A DNA stretch of 64,000 nt from Pseudoflavonifractor sp. Marseille-P3106 (GTDB taxonomy: Bacteria; Bacillota; Clostridia; Oscillospirales; Oscillospiraceae), in NCBI GenBank assembly GCA_900169975.1, contig LT827125.1, positions 313,468 to 377,467 on the forward strand. Reading direction: 5' to 3'. Positions 28,391 to 36,083 of the stretch are shown here, piece after piece. The translations under genes were made by a program, and so were the position numbers. The notes beneath the pieces were generated by a model. The model made no database searches. It was not told where the DNA came from and was given only the letters and a program-made list of their open reading frames with translations. The first letter of the stretch is position 1. Every line of letters begins with the position of its first letter.

Positions 28391-28897
28391 ATGAGAGTGG
28401 CTATCACAGCAACAAAAAAGCCCCCCGCGTATCTGCGGGAGGCAAGGATGAGGGCCGGATTTGTCAGCCGCGGAACGGCCTCGACTGTTGTTCCGTTTTC
28501 GCCGGAGACCATAGGCCGCCATGAGCGCGGCGACGTGGAGATGGAGCCGGAAGACGCCCTGGTCTATGCGGAGTGCTACCAAAGCCCGGACATCCTACCC
28601 AGGTATTGCGCCACCTGTCCGGTAGGACGGGCAATCGGGAGAACGGCCACCGACCGTCCCCTTGCCCATGCGACGCTCAGGGTCCGGCGGCTCATCGAGG
28701 ACGGCCAAGACGTGGCCGACCGCCTGGAGGAAATCGCCTTTGACGGCGTGATAGATGCCTCTGAGCGGACCGACTTCATGGAGGCCCTGGACTTCCTGCG
28801 GAAGCTGGAAGAGAGTATCAACGACATCATCTTGATTGGCTTAGGAAAGGAAAAGGCCGCCCCCGGTGCAACGGGAAGCGGCCAAGCGCGAAAATAA
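28391..28897 (+). CDS. XRE-family helix-turn-helix protein
   Basis: A 168-aa protein. Residues ~13-70 form an XRE-type domain (AYLREARMRAG ... FSPETIGRHERGDVEMEPEDALVYAECYQ) with an unusually long segment between the first helices. Two cysteines follow (RYCATCPVG). The C-terminal half is helical. The 3' end of the gene contains the GTGCAA hairpin C. It is probably an early transcription regulator. Confidence 0.65.
   Translation: MRVAITATKKPPAYLREARMRAGFVSRGTASTVVPFSPETIGRHERGDVEMEPEDALVYAECYQSPDILPRYCATCPVGRAIGRTATDRPLAHATLRVRRLIEDGQDVADRLEEIAFDGVIDASERTDFMEALDFLRKLEESINDIILIGLGKEKAAPGATGSGQARK
28855..28883 (+). promoter_or_regulatory. GTGCAA-loop hairpin C
   Basis: Outer stem GGCCGC/GCGGCC (28855-28860, 28878-28883) and inner stem CCCG/CGGG (28862-28865, 28872-28875) close the hexaloop GTGCAA. 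It is followed by AAGCGCGAAAATAACTAACCT. It overlaps the 3' end of the XRE gene and precedes the gene at 28962. Confidence 0.55.
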
Positions 28898-28961
28898 CTA
28901 ACCTGGAGTTATTGTAGCACATTCCTACCGGCCCTGTCAAGCCGAAAGGAGATTACCCAAT

Positions 28962-29990
28962 ATGGAAAATGCCATCGTCCAACTCAACAAGTACCCCAAG
29001 GACAAGTACAACGTCCTGGTCCCCGTCACCACCATGCAGGTAGCGAGCAACCTCCAGCGGATCACCGTCTCCGAGGTCCAGCTCGACGTCCGGCAGGACA
29101 GCTCCAACCGGGGGCCGAGCAAGGACATCTACTACGAGAAGTCCAGCAGCGCCTTTGCCATCACCAAGGTAGGCGGCATGAAGCTGGCTGCGGCGGCCAA
29201 CATCAGCATCGTGGACACCGCCACCGAGCGGACCGAGGGCTGCCAGCGGTGCATTGAAATGGCACGGGCCACCGGAAAGCCCAGGGTATGCGGCACCTGT
29301 GAGCACGTCCACGACGTAGCTGTCACCGTGACTATCCGGGTCCCGGAGCCGTCCGGCGGCTTCCGGCTGATGAAAGCCACCAAGGAGATTGACTGCACAC
29401 TGGAGGCCGCCGGGATGAAAGACGGAGCCAACGGTCAACAGTTCAGGCGCTTCCTCCCCCACCGCACCGCCATGGCTGAGAGCAAAGCCTTTATGCGGGC
29501 TATCCGGGCCGCCCTGGGCCTGGCCGGGACCTACGCCTACGAGGAACTGAAAAAGCCCTTTGTCGTGGCCCGCGTGGTCCCCAACCTGGACGCCCCGGAA
29601 ATCAAGCAGGCCGTGGCGAGCAACTACCTCCAGTCGATGGGTATGCTCTTTGAGATGCCCACCCAGGCGTCCAGGGCGAGCCTCCCGGCGGCGCAGGCCG
29701 CCGAGACCGTCACCCCCTACGAGGATGAGGGGCCTATGCCCTGGGATGAGGCACCGGAAGAGCCGGAGGATAGCTGGAGCAGATCGCCGGAGTACGGAGC
29801 TGCCCCGGATTGGGCGGACCCGGAGCCGCAGGGCGTGTTCTGTTCGGAGTGCCGCCGGGAGATTACCGGCGGTCAGAGCAGGAATGGCCGTAAGTGGAGC
29901 GCGGAGGACATTGCCGGGTATAGTCAGCGCACCTATGGGCGGGTCCTCTGCCCTGAGTGTCAGGAGAAGATGAAAGGAGCGCGGAGATGA
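28962..29990 (+). CDS. Probable recombination/ssDNA-associated phage protein with C-terminal zinc finger
   Basis: A 342-aa protein. The segment LPHRTAMAESKAFMRAIRAALGLAGTYAYEEL resembles the helix found in ERF/Sak/RecT-like and related phage recombination proteins, and an internal CxxC...CxxC (CQRC, CGTC) may bind zinc. The last ~50 residues form another four-cysteine finger (CSECRREITGG ... LCPEC). It stands before the SbcD-SbcC fusion, which fits a role in end-processing and annealing. The assignment is inference; I cannot name the family with certainty. Confidence 0.5.
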   Translation: MENAIVQLNKYPKDKYNVLVPVTTMQVASNLQRITVSEVQLDVRQDSSNRGPSKDIYYEKSSSAFAITKVGGMKLAAAANISIVDTATERTEGCQRCIEMARATGKPRVCGTCEHVHDVAVTVTIRVPEPSGGFRLMKATKEIDCTLEAAGMKDGANGQQFRRFLPHRTAMAESKAFMRAIRAALGLAGTYAYEELKKPFVVARVVPNLDAPEIKQAVASNYLQSMGMLFEMPTQASRASLPAAQAAETVTPYEDEGPMPWDEAPEEPEDSWSRSPEYGAAPDWADPEPQGVFCSECRREITGGQSRNGRKWSAEDIAGYSQRTYGRVLCPECQEKMKGARR

Positions 29991-30127
29991 CGGTTATTGA
30001 GTTCGCGGAAAAGCGGCTGGAGGAAGAGAGCGGCTACAACCTTGACGATGCCCGCTATTGGGCGGCCTACCTGGACGGCGCGAGGGCGCAGAAGCGAGAG
30101 GATGAGGAGGCGAAAGGCCATGATTAA
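29987..30127 (+). CDS. Small acidic protein between the recombination genes
   Basis: A 46-residue ORF that starts on the previous stop (ATGA) and overlaps the next gene by eight bases. AAAGGAGCGCGGAG precedes it. The sequence is helical and charged (EFAEKRLEEESGYNLDDARYW). Its tight packing supports translation; function unknown. Confidence 0.5.
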   Translation: MTVIEFAEKRLEEESGYNLDDARYWAAYLDGARAQKREDEEAKGHD

Positions 30128-33100
30128 GATACTGCACACCGGCGACATTCACCTGGGGGACCTGGCAGGCCCCACCAGGGGCGGCGCAAATCTGCGCCGC
30201 CAAGACACCTTGCGGTGCATGGACGCCATCGTGAACAAGGCCCGGACGGAGGGGCCGACCGTGACCATCATCGCGGGCGATCTCTTCAATCGGTCCCGCG
30301 TGTGGGCCGACACCGCCCTGGATGACGTCAACGACGCCATTTCCCGCTTCATCGTCCCCCTGTGCGAGTACAGCGACGCGGTGGTGCTGCTGTTCGGCAC
30401 GATGAACCATGATAACCCCCGCGCCTTTGAGGTTATCCGCAAGGCGACGCCCGACCTCAAGAACCTATACATTTACACCGAGCCGAGGGTGGAACGTCTG
30501 GTGACATCGGAGGGGCCGGTCCAGATTATGGCCGTCCCCGGCTTCGACAAGGCGCGGCTGCGCCTCTTCTGCCCCGGCGCCGACAAGGAGACGGAGAACC
30601 GGAACGCCACCGCCCTTGTCAACGACATCATCCTGGGGCTGGCTACGGAGCTGGACAGGAGCCTCCCCTCCATTCTCACGGCTCACTACACGGTAAGCGG
30701 GAGCGAGGCAGACAACGGCAGCACGTTCCTTGCTGGACAGGATGTGGTGGTCCTCCCGGCTACCATCGACGCGGCGGGCGTGGACCTGGCCTGCTTCGGC
30801 CACATCCACAAGCCCCAGCGTCTCAGCTCCACCACACCGGCCTACTACTGCGGGAGCGTGAACCAGCTCACTTTCAACGATGAGGGGACCGCTCACGGCT
30901 TCTGGCTGCACCAGCTTTCAGACGGGGACCGGAGCGTTGTCTCGGAGTTCCAGCGCACCCCGGAGCGAGTACACCGGACGGTGACGATGAAGCAGCAGGA
31001 CGTGGCAGACTTCATCTCCAGCGGCACCCTCAATCCTGGGGACGTGGAGGGGCGCGTGGTCCGGGTCCGGTATTCCTGCACACTGGAGCAGGAAAAAGCC
31101 TTTAACCGGGCCGAGCTGCAAAAGCGCCTGATGGACGCTGGCGCGTTTTATGTGGCCGAGATTATCCCGGATGACGTGGAGGCCCTGGACGCCAAGGACC
31201 AGCTCACGGAGCACGACGGCCCCGCCGAGTGCCTGTCACGCTGGCTGGAGACCAACGACATCACAGGCGAGAAAGCGGCCCGCCTCATGGAGCTGGCCGC
31301 GCCGATCATCAAGCAGGCCGACGATGGACGCGAGGACAGCAAACACGCTGGAGCATTTATGCCCCGGACGATTGAGGTCAAGAACTACCGGAGCTACACG
31401 GAGGCGGCCTTTGACTTCTCCCCGGTACACATGGCAATGGTGAACGGCCAGAACGGTGTCGGCAAGTCCTCCCTCTTCATGGACGCCATCGCGGACTGCC
31501 TCTATGAGCAGACCCGGAAAGAGGACATCGGCGGCTGGGTCCGCGACGGGACGAAGAGCGGCAGCATCACCTTTACCTTTGCCCTGGGCGGGCAGGACTA
31601 CCGGGTCATCCGCACCAGGACCAAGAGCGGGCGCGGTACCCTGGCCCTCCAGCGGTGGAACCCGGAGGGGGACGCCTGGGCAGATGAGAGCGACACCACC
31701 ATGAAACTGACCCAGGCCCGCATTGAGCGGCTGCTCGGTATGGACTGCAACACCTTTTGCAGTATCGCCCTCATCCGGCAGGACGCCTACGGCCTCTTCC
31801 TGGACGCCGACAGCGACCGGCGCATGGAGGTCCTGTCCGCGCTCCTGGGCCTGGACATCTACGGCAGGATGGGGGACATCGCCAAGGCGTCCGCTACGGA
31901 GCAGCGCCGCGCCATCGCCGCCCTCAAGGAGCGCATCAACGTCCTGGGCGAGCAGATCAGCGAAAAGGATGAGTTGCTGGATGAGGACATGGTGCTGTCC
32001 GAAGAGATGGACGAAGCTGTCCATGACGTAGCATCCGGCGAGGCGGACATCCGGGCGCTGGAGAGTGCCGAGGCCCTGCTTGCCGAAGTGATACGGCAGG
32101 CCGAGGACAAGGACGCCCAGGCCAAGGAATATGACCGGGAGCGCGACAGAAAGGCCCTGGAGCTGGAGAAGCTGGAGGGCCAATACCAGGACGCCCGCCA
32201 CCTTGCAAACGGCCTCAGAGACGCCCAGGACGCCGCTGAGAGGGTCAAGGCGGCACGGGCCAAACTCCAGGACCTCTCCCCCAAGGTGGACCGGGACAAG
32301 GAGCTGCTGAAAGAGCTGGCCCGCCTCCGGGAAGCAATCGGCAAGGCGGAGCTGGACGCGGAGGCGGCCCGGAGAAAGCTCCGGCAGTATCAGGACATCA
32401 TCGGCAGAAAGCCAGACGTGGAGGCGGCCCAGGCCGCGCTTGACGCCCTGGCCCCGGCGAAAGCGGAGGCTCAGGAGCGGCTTGCCAAGTCCTTTGAGAC
32501 CACCAAGGCGCTGCTGGCCGCACGGGAGGCCAAGGACAAGCACCTGGCAGACAGCCGGGTCCGCATCGGGGAGCTGCAATCCCGCCTTGCGGCGGCCCAG
32601 GCGGAGGCCGGGAAGCTGGCCGACAGCGGTTGCCCCGTGCCGGAGACCGCTACTTGCAAGTTCCTGGTGTCCGCTGTGGCGGCTCAGGCCGCCATCCCGG
32701 AGCTGTCCTACTCCCTGGAGACCATGAAAGCGGAGGACCGCGCCCGGTATGAAGAGCTGACGAAAGCCTATGAAGAGGCCCTGGCAGCGCATGAGGCCCT
32801 GGGCAATCCGTCGGGGGACCTAGCAGAGCTGGAGGCCAAGGAGCATACCTACCGGACCATGACCGCCATCGCGCCGCAGATCGCGGCGGCGGAAGCGAAG
32901 CTGGAGGAAATCACCGCCTCCATCCAGACCGCCGAGCAGACCGCCCAGGACGCCAAGGAGCGGACTGTGGAGATTGACGCGGAGCGGGCGGCCCTGGGGC
33001 TGGCGGTCATCGAGTACCAGGCCGCGCAGAAGAGCATCGAAGACGATGAACCCATCGCCGGACATCTGGCCGACTGCCAAGCGGCCGGCGCGACCGCCGA

Positions 33101-33905
33101 CGCCCTGGAGCCGCAGCTTGAGCGCCTGCGCCTGGAGATTGCAGAGCTGACCCGGAAAGTCATCACCGCGCACCAGGAGGCCGAGGACATCCGGCAGCGA
33201 GCACCGAAAGCGCCTGGGGACGTTAAGGGCCTGCGGGCCGTCCTGGAGAGCCGCCGGAAGAGCCTCACCGAATTTGCCACCCAGCGCGGGGTCATCAAGG
33301 CCAAGCTGGAGGCGATCTCCGAGGCCGAAGCTCAGACGGCAAAGCTCCGGCGGGACATCGAGGACGCGGCGGCCACCCTGAATGACTACACGGTGCTCAC
33401 TCAAGCCTTTGGCCTGGACGGTATTCAGTACATGATTATCCGGGGCGTAGTCCCGGAGATTATGAGGCAGAGCAACGACATCCTGGCCGCCATGACCGGC
33501 GGGCGCATGGCCGTTGACATCCGCACCGAGCGCGAGCAGAAGAGCACGAAAACGGTAGTCAACAGCCTGGAGGTCTGGATTAACACCATCACCGGCGGGA
33601 ACCGGCCCTATCAGTCCCACAGCGGCGGCGAAAAGGTCAAGATTGCCCTGGCCGTCACCCTGGGCCTGGCCGACGTCAAGGCACGGCGGGCGGGCGTCCA
33701 GCTCGGTATGCTCTTCATCGACGAGCCGCCCTTCCTGGACGCGGACGGGACGGAGGCTTACGCGGACGCGCTGGTGAACATGGCGGCCAGAAACCCCAAT
33801 ATGCGGATTTTGGCTATCTCCCATGACCCGACCATGAAAGCGCGGTTCAGTCAAAATATCATCGTGACCGGCGGCGAAGACGGTAGCTCTGTAACGATGG
33901 AGTGA
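30120..33905 (+). CDS. Single-chain SbcD-SbcC (Mre11-Rad50) fusion nuclease-ATPase
   Basis: A 1261-aa protein joining two normally separate subunits. Residues ~1-400 are the SbcD/Mre11 phosphoesterase: GDIHLG (D9, H11), AGDLF (D54), MNHDN (N96-H97-D98), an AHYT histidine and GHIHKPQ. Residues ~415-1261 are SbcC/Rad50: Walker A GQNGVGKS (G443-S450), a long coiled coil in two halves, the ABC signature SGGEK (from S1168), Walker B LFIDEP (D1201, E1202), and the histidine switch ISHDP. The apex has CPVPETATC (C838, C846) in place of the usual CxxC zinc hook. In the family the complex opens and trims DNA ends and hairpins. A longer frame upstream lies in the previous gene; the ATG at 30120 has AGGAGGCGAAAGGCC. 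Confidence 0.9.
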   Translation: MIKILHTGDIHLGDLAGPTRGGANLRRQDTLRCMDAIVNKARTEGPTVTIIAGDLFNRSRVWADTALDDVNDAISRFIVPLCEYSDAVVLLFGTMNHDNPRAFEVIRKATPDLKNLYIYTEPRVERLVTSEGPVQIMAVPGFDKARLRLFCPGADKETENRNATALVNDIILGLATELDRSLPSILTAHYTVSGSEADNGSTFLAGQDVVVLPATIDAAGVDLACFGHIHKPQRLSSTTPAYYCGSVNQLTFNDEGTAHGFWLHQLSDGDRSVVSEFQRTPERVHRTVTMKQQDVADFISSGTLNPGDVEGRVVRVRYSCTLEQEKAFNRAELQKRLMDAGAFYVAEIIPDDVEALDAKDQLTEHDGPAECLSRWLETNDITGEKAARLMELAAPIIKQADDGREDSKHAGAFMPRTIEVKNYRSYTEAAFDFSPVHMAMVNGQNGVGKSSLFMDAIADCLYEQTRKEDIGGWVRDGTKSGSITFTFALGGQDYRVIRTRTKSGRGTLALQRWNPEGDAWADESDTTMKLTQARIERLLGMDCNTFCSIALIRQDAYGLFLDADSDRRMEVLSALLGLDIYGRMGDIAKASATEQRRAIAALKERINVLGEQISEKDELLDEDMVLSEEMDEAVHDVASGEADIRALESAEALLAEVIRQAEDKDAQAKEYDRERDRKALELEKLEGQYQDARHLANGLRDAQDAAERVKAARAKLQDLSPKVDRDKELLKELARLREAIGKAELDAEAARRKLRQYQDIIGRKPDVEAAQAALDALAPAKAEAQERLAKSFETTKALLAAREAKDKHLADSRVRIGELQSRLAAAQAEAGKLADSGCPVPETATCKFLVSAVAAQAAIPELSYSLETMKAEDRARYEELTKAYEEALAAHEALGNPSGDLAELEAKEHTYRTMTAIAPQIAAAEAKLEEITASIQTAEQTAQDAKERTVEIDAERAALGLAVIEYQAAQKSIEDDEPIAGHLADCQAAGATADALEPQLERLRLEIAELTRKVITAHQEAEDIRQRAPKAPGDVKGLRAVLESRRKSLTEFATQRGVIKAKLEAISEAEAQTAKLRRDIEDAAATLNDYTVLTQAFGLDGIQYMIIRGVVPEIMRQSNDILAAMTGGRMAVDIRTEREQKSTKTVVNSLEVWINTITGGNRPYQSHSGGEKVKIALAVTLGLADVKARRAGVQLGMLFIDEPPFLDADGTEAYADALVNMAARNPNMRILAISHDPTMKARFSQNIIVTGGEDGSSVTME

Positions 33906-33965
33906 AACCCATGAGGCCGGGCGGCCTCAAATCCACGGAAAGGAGGGGTCCGCCTGAGGTACATC

Positions 33966-34664
33966 ATGGAGCACCGAGCTTTCGCCAACCGCATGAGGCG
34001 GACCCCTCTATCCATGGCCGCGCAGCTCCTATGGTACAAGCTGATGGATTTAGCCAATAGCCTGCGTTGGCCGGAGCACTTCGCATTGGACAACAGTAGG
34101 CTATGCACGATGATAAACACCACGGCAAAACGAACTGCCATATCCGCCCGACAGGAGCTTATAGACGGCGGTTATCTGGACTTCACCCCTGGCATCAAGG
34201 GGCGGCCCAGCACCTACCATCTCCGCTCAGTGGAAGAGATGGAGGGCTGGCAGCCGCCCCCGGATGACCTGGAGGGAGACTTCCTGGCAGAGTTCAAAGA
34301 GGACCCGACAAGCTATTTCGGCTACACGGAGGCCCTGGGGGTGGAGCTTGCGGAGACAACCGCCCACCTGTGGGCAGAGTTCTTTCCAGGCAAGACCCCT
34401 GGACCATACGATGAGAAGCGGACGTTCTTCCAGATCATGGTCCAGTACCATGATGAGGAAACAGATGAGTGGTCTATATCGTTCCCGGAGGAAAACAAGG
34501 AGCTGCTGGGCTACGCCTTTGAACAGGGCCGGAAGCGCGGGAAGCTCTTTTGGGGGTACATTGAGAGCGTCATGCGAAATCTTAGGGACTGTGGCATTAA
34601 AACCGTAGAGGAAGCCTACGAGAACGAAGAAAAATTCTATGAACGGAGAGGATGGAACAAGTGA
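33966..34664 (+). CDS. DnaD-like phage replication initiation/organiser protein
   Basis: A 232-aa protein. The N-terminal part (MRRTPLSMAAQLLWYKLMDLANSLRW ... LDNSRLCTMINTTAKRTAISARQELIDGGYL) is a winged helix as in phage replisome organisers. The C-terminal part (residues ~125-225) has the helical DnaD-like look, ending KLFWGYIESVMRNLRDCGIKTVEEA. It probably recruits host helicase loader at the phage origin. The start is uncertain: an in-frame CTG at 33954 is placed seven bases after AAAGGAGGGG and would give MRYIMEH, whereas the ATG at 33966 is too far from that site. Confidence 0.7.
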   Translation: MEHRAFANRMRRTPLSMAAQLLWYKLMDLANSLRWPEHFALDNSRLCTMINTTAKRTAISARQELIDGGYLDFTPGIKGRPSTYHLRSVEEMEGWQPPPDDLEGDFLAEFKEDPTSYFGYTEALGVELAETTAHLWAEFFPGKTPGPYDEKRTFFQIMVQYHDEETDEWSISFPEENKELLGYAFEQGRKRGKLFWGYIESVMRNLRDCGIKTVEEAYENEEKFYERRGWNK

Positions 34665-35242
34665 AAGAACGGACGATAACCCTTGCCTGCGGCGCCCTGT
34701 GCGCCCTGGTGTTCGTGAGTGCCCTGTTTACGCCGGGGCAGGCCAGAGGCGCGGCCTTTGATGAGCAAGAGGACACGGCGGCGCATCCGGTCCAGGTATT
34801 GGACCCGACGCCTACCCTCACCGCATCGCCGGTCCCCACTGTCTCGCCCTATTTCGGCTGGACCGAGGAAGAGGTTGAGATGCTGGCCTGCGCGATCTAC
34901 CAGGAGGCGGGCGGTGACGCCTGCTGCGACCTGTGCCGCCATCGTGTGGGCGATGTCATCCTGAACCGGATGGAGGATGACCGCTTCCCGGACACCGTGG
35001 AGGAAGTGCTCACGGCCTACCGGCAGTACGGGCGCTTCTACTGGACCGGCGTAGTGTGGCCGGACCGGGCTGAAAACCCTGGAGAGGCCCACGCCGTTGC
35101 GCGGGCCTGGGAGACCGCACGGGACGTCCTGAGCGGCGAACACTCGGACCTTTACGGGCAGGGGTACATCTACCAGGCCGAATTTGAACAGGGAGCCGAC
35201 GTCATCTGCTGCGAGGACTGCGGCATCTACTTTGGGAGGTAG
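34652..35242 (+). CDS. SleB-type cell-wall hydrolase with signal peptide
   Basis: A 196-aa protein with an N-terminal signal peptide (ITLACGALCALVFVSALFTPGQARG), a Pro/Thr-rich linker (residues ~50-65) and a Hydrolase_2/SleB domain: WTEEEVEMLACAIYQEAGGDACCD includes the catalytic Glu, then VILNRMEDDRFPDTVEEVL and GVVWPDRAENP. SleB-like enzymes cut the glycan strands of peptidoglycan. It overlaps the 3' end of the replication gene by 13 bases, an early-region place unlike a normal late endolysin. Four extra cysteines suggest disulfides outside the cell. Confidence 0.8.
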   Translation: MEQVKERTITLACGALCALVFVSALFTPGQARGAAFDEQEDTAAHPVQVLDPTPTLTASPVPTVSPYFGWTEEEVEMLACAIYQEAGGDACCDLCRHRVGDVILNRMEDDRFPDTVEEVLTAYRQYGRFYWTGVVWPDRAENPGEAHAVARAWETARDVLSGEHSDLYGQGYIYQAEFEQGADVICCEDCGIYFGR

Positions 35243-35245
35243 ACG

Positions 35246-35870
35246 GTGAGCGAGAAGAAAATCATCCTCGACCTATGCGGAGGTTCCGGTAGCTGGTCGA
35301 GGCCGTATGTAGCGGGGGGGGGGGTACGACGTTAGAAACATAACCCTACCGGACTATGATGTACTGACTTACGAACCGCCCCAAAAAGTCCACGGCGTTC
35401 TTGCGGCCCCTCCATGCACGGAGTTTTCGGTCTTGAACTGCAAGGCAGAGGCGCGGGCGCGGAACCCGGAAGAGGGCCTGAAAGTCGTGATGGCCTGTCT
35501 GAGAATTATTGAAAAGTGCCGTCCTGAATGGTGGGCCATGGAAAACCCCGTTGGACATCTGCGGGAATACATGGGGCCGTCTACAATGATTTTCCAGCCA
35601 TGGGAGTACGGAGACCCCTGGACCAAGAGAACCGAGCTTTGGGGTACATTCACCCCGCCGAAAAAGCTATATGAGCGGTGGGAGGACGTACCTGACAAGC
35701 TGCCCCTATACACAAGGCCGGGAAGAGGGAAACCAAATTTTGCATACCTACACAAATCGGCTCAGTCCCTTATCCCTCAGCTTGCGTGGGCCAAACCGAA
35801 AAGCGATGCCGATTTCAGAGCCATCACCCCGCCTGGATTCGCTCAGGCGTTTTACGAGGCGAACCCATGA
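35246..35870 (+). pseudogene. Cytosine-C5 DNA methyltransferase-like gene, frameshifted at a poly-G tract
   Basis: From GTG at 35246 the frame reads MSEKKIILDLCGGSGSWSRP (SAM motif I) and then meets eleven G at 35314-35324; with that number it stops at 35333-35335. In the other frame the protein resumes directly after the tract (GYDVRNITLPDYDV) with the catalytic-type motif APPCTEFS, an ENP motif, and a normal C-terminus to 35870. Ten (or seven) G would restore one ~208-residue protein. Short phage C5-methyltransferases have this outline. The gene may be phase-variable, inactivated or mis-sequenced. Confidence 0.75.
35314..35324 (+). repeat. Poly-G tract (11 G) in the methyltransferase gene
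   Basis: The longest homopolymer I noticed in the window. It lies 23 codons into the methyltransferase gene and sets its reading frame; eleven G is out of frame. Confidence 0.8.
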
Positions 35871-35881
35871 AAGGAGACGCC

Positions 35882-36064
35882 ATGCAGAAAACATATCCAC
35901 GCCGATGCAATATCTTCAACTGCGACCGGCGGCACGGTAACATCTGCTGCGCCGATTGCGGCTACCGGGATAAGAACTGCAAGAACCCCTGCTTGAACCA
36001 CCCGACCCGGTGCGGACAGGTCAAGCCGCCACAGACAGCCCACGGCCAGAAGCCGGGGAAATAA
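35882..36064 (+). CDS. Small cysteine-rich zinc-binding protein
   Basis: A 60-residue protein with eight cysteines in pairs (CNIFNC, CCADC, CKNPC, and a last Cys), likely binding zinc. The ATG at 35882 has AAAGGAG; another in-frame ATG at 35867 overlaps the methyltransferase stop but is less well placed. Similar short Cys-rich proteins occur in Clostridia phages. Function unknown. Confidence 0.6.
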   Translation: MQKTYPRRCNIFNCDRRHGNICCADCGYRDKNCKNPCLNHPTRCGQVKPPQTAHGQKPGK

Positions 36065-36083
36065 AAATCAGGAGGAATTTACC

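Noticed and set aside
31236-32792. 518-codon minus-strand frame in the SbcC coiled-coil region
   Set aside because: Antisense of a repetitive coiled coil; Leu/Gly/Gln-rich and without a start signal.
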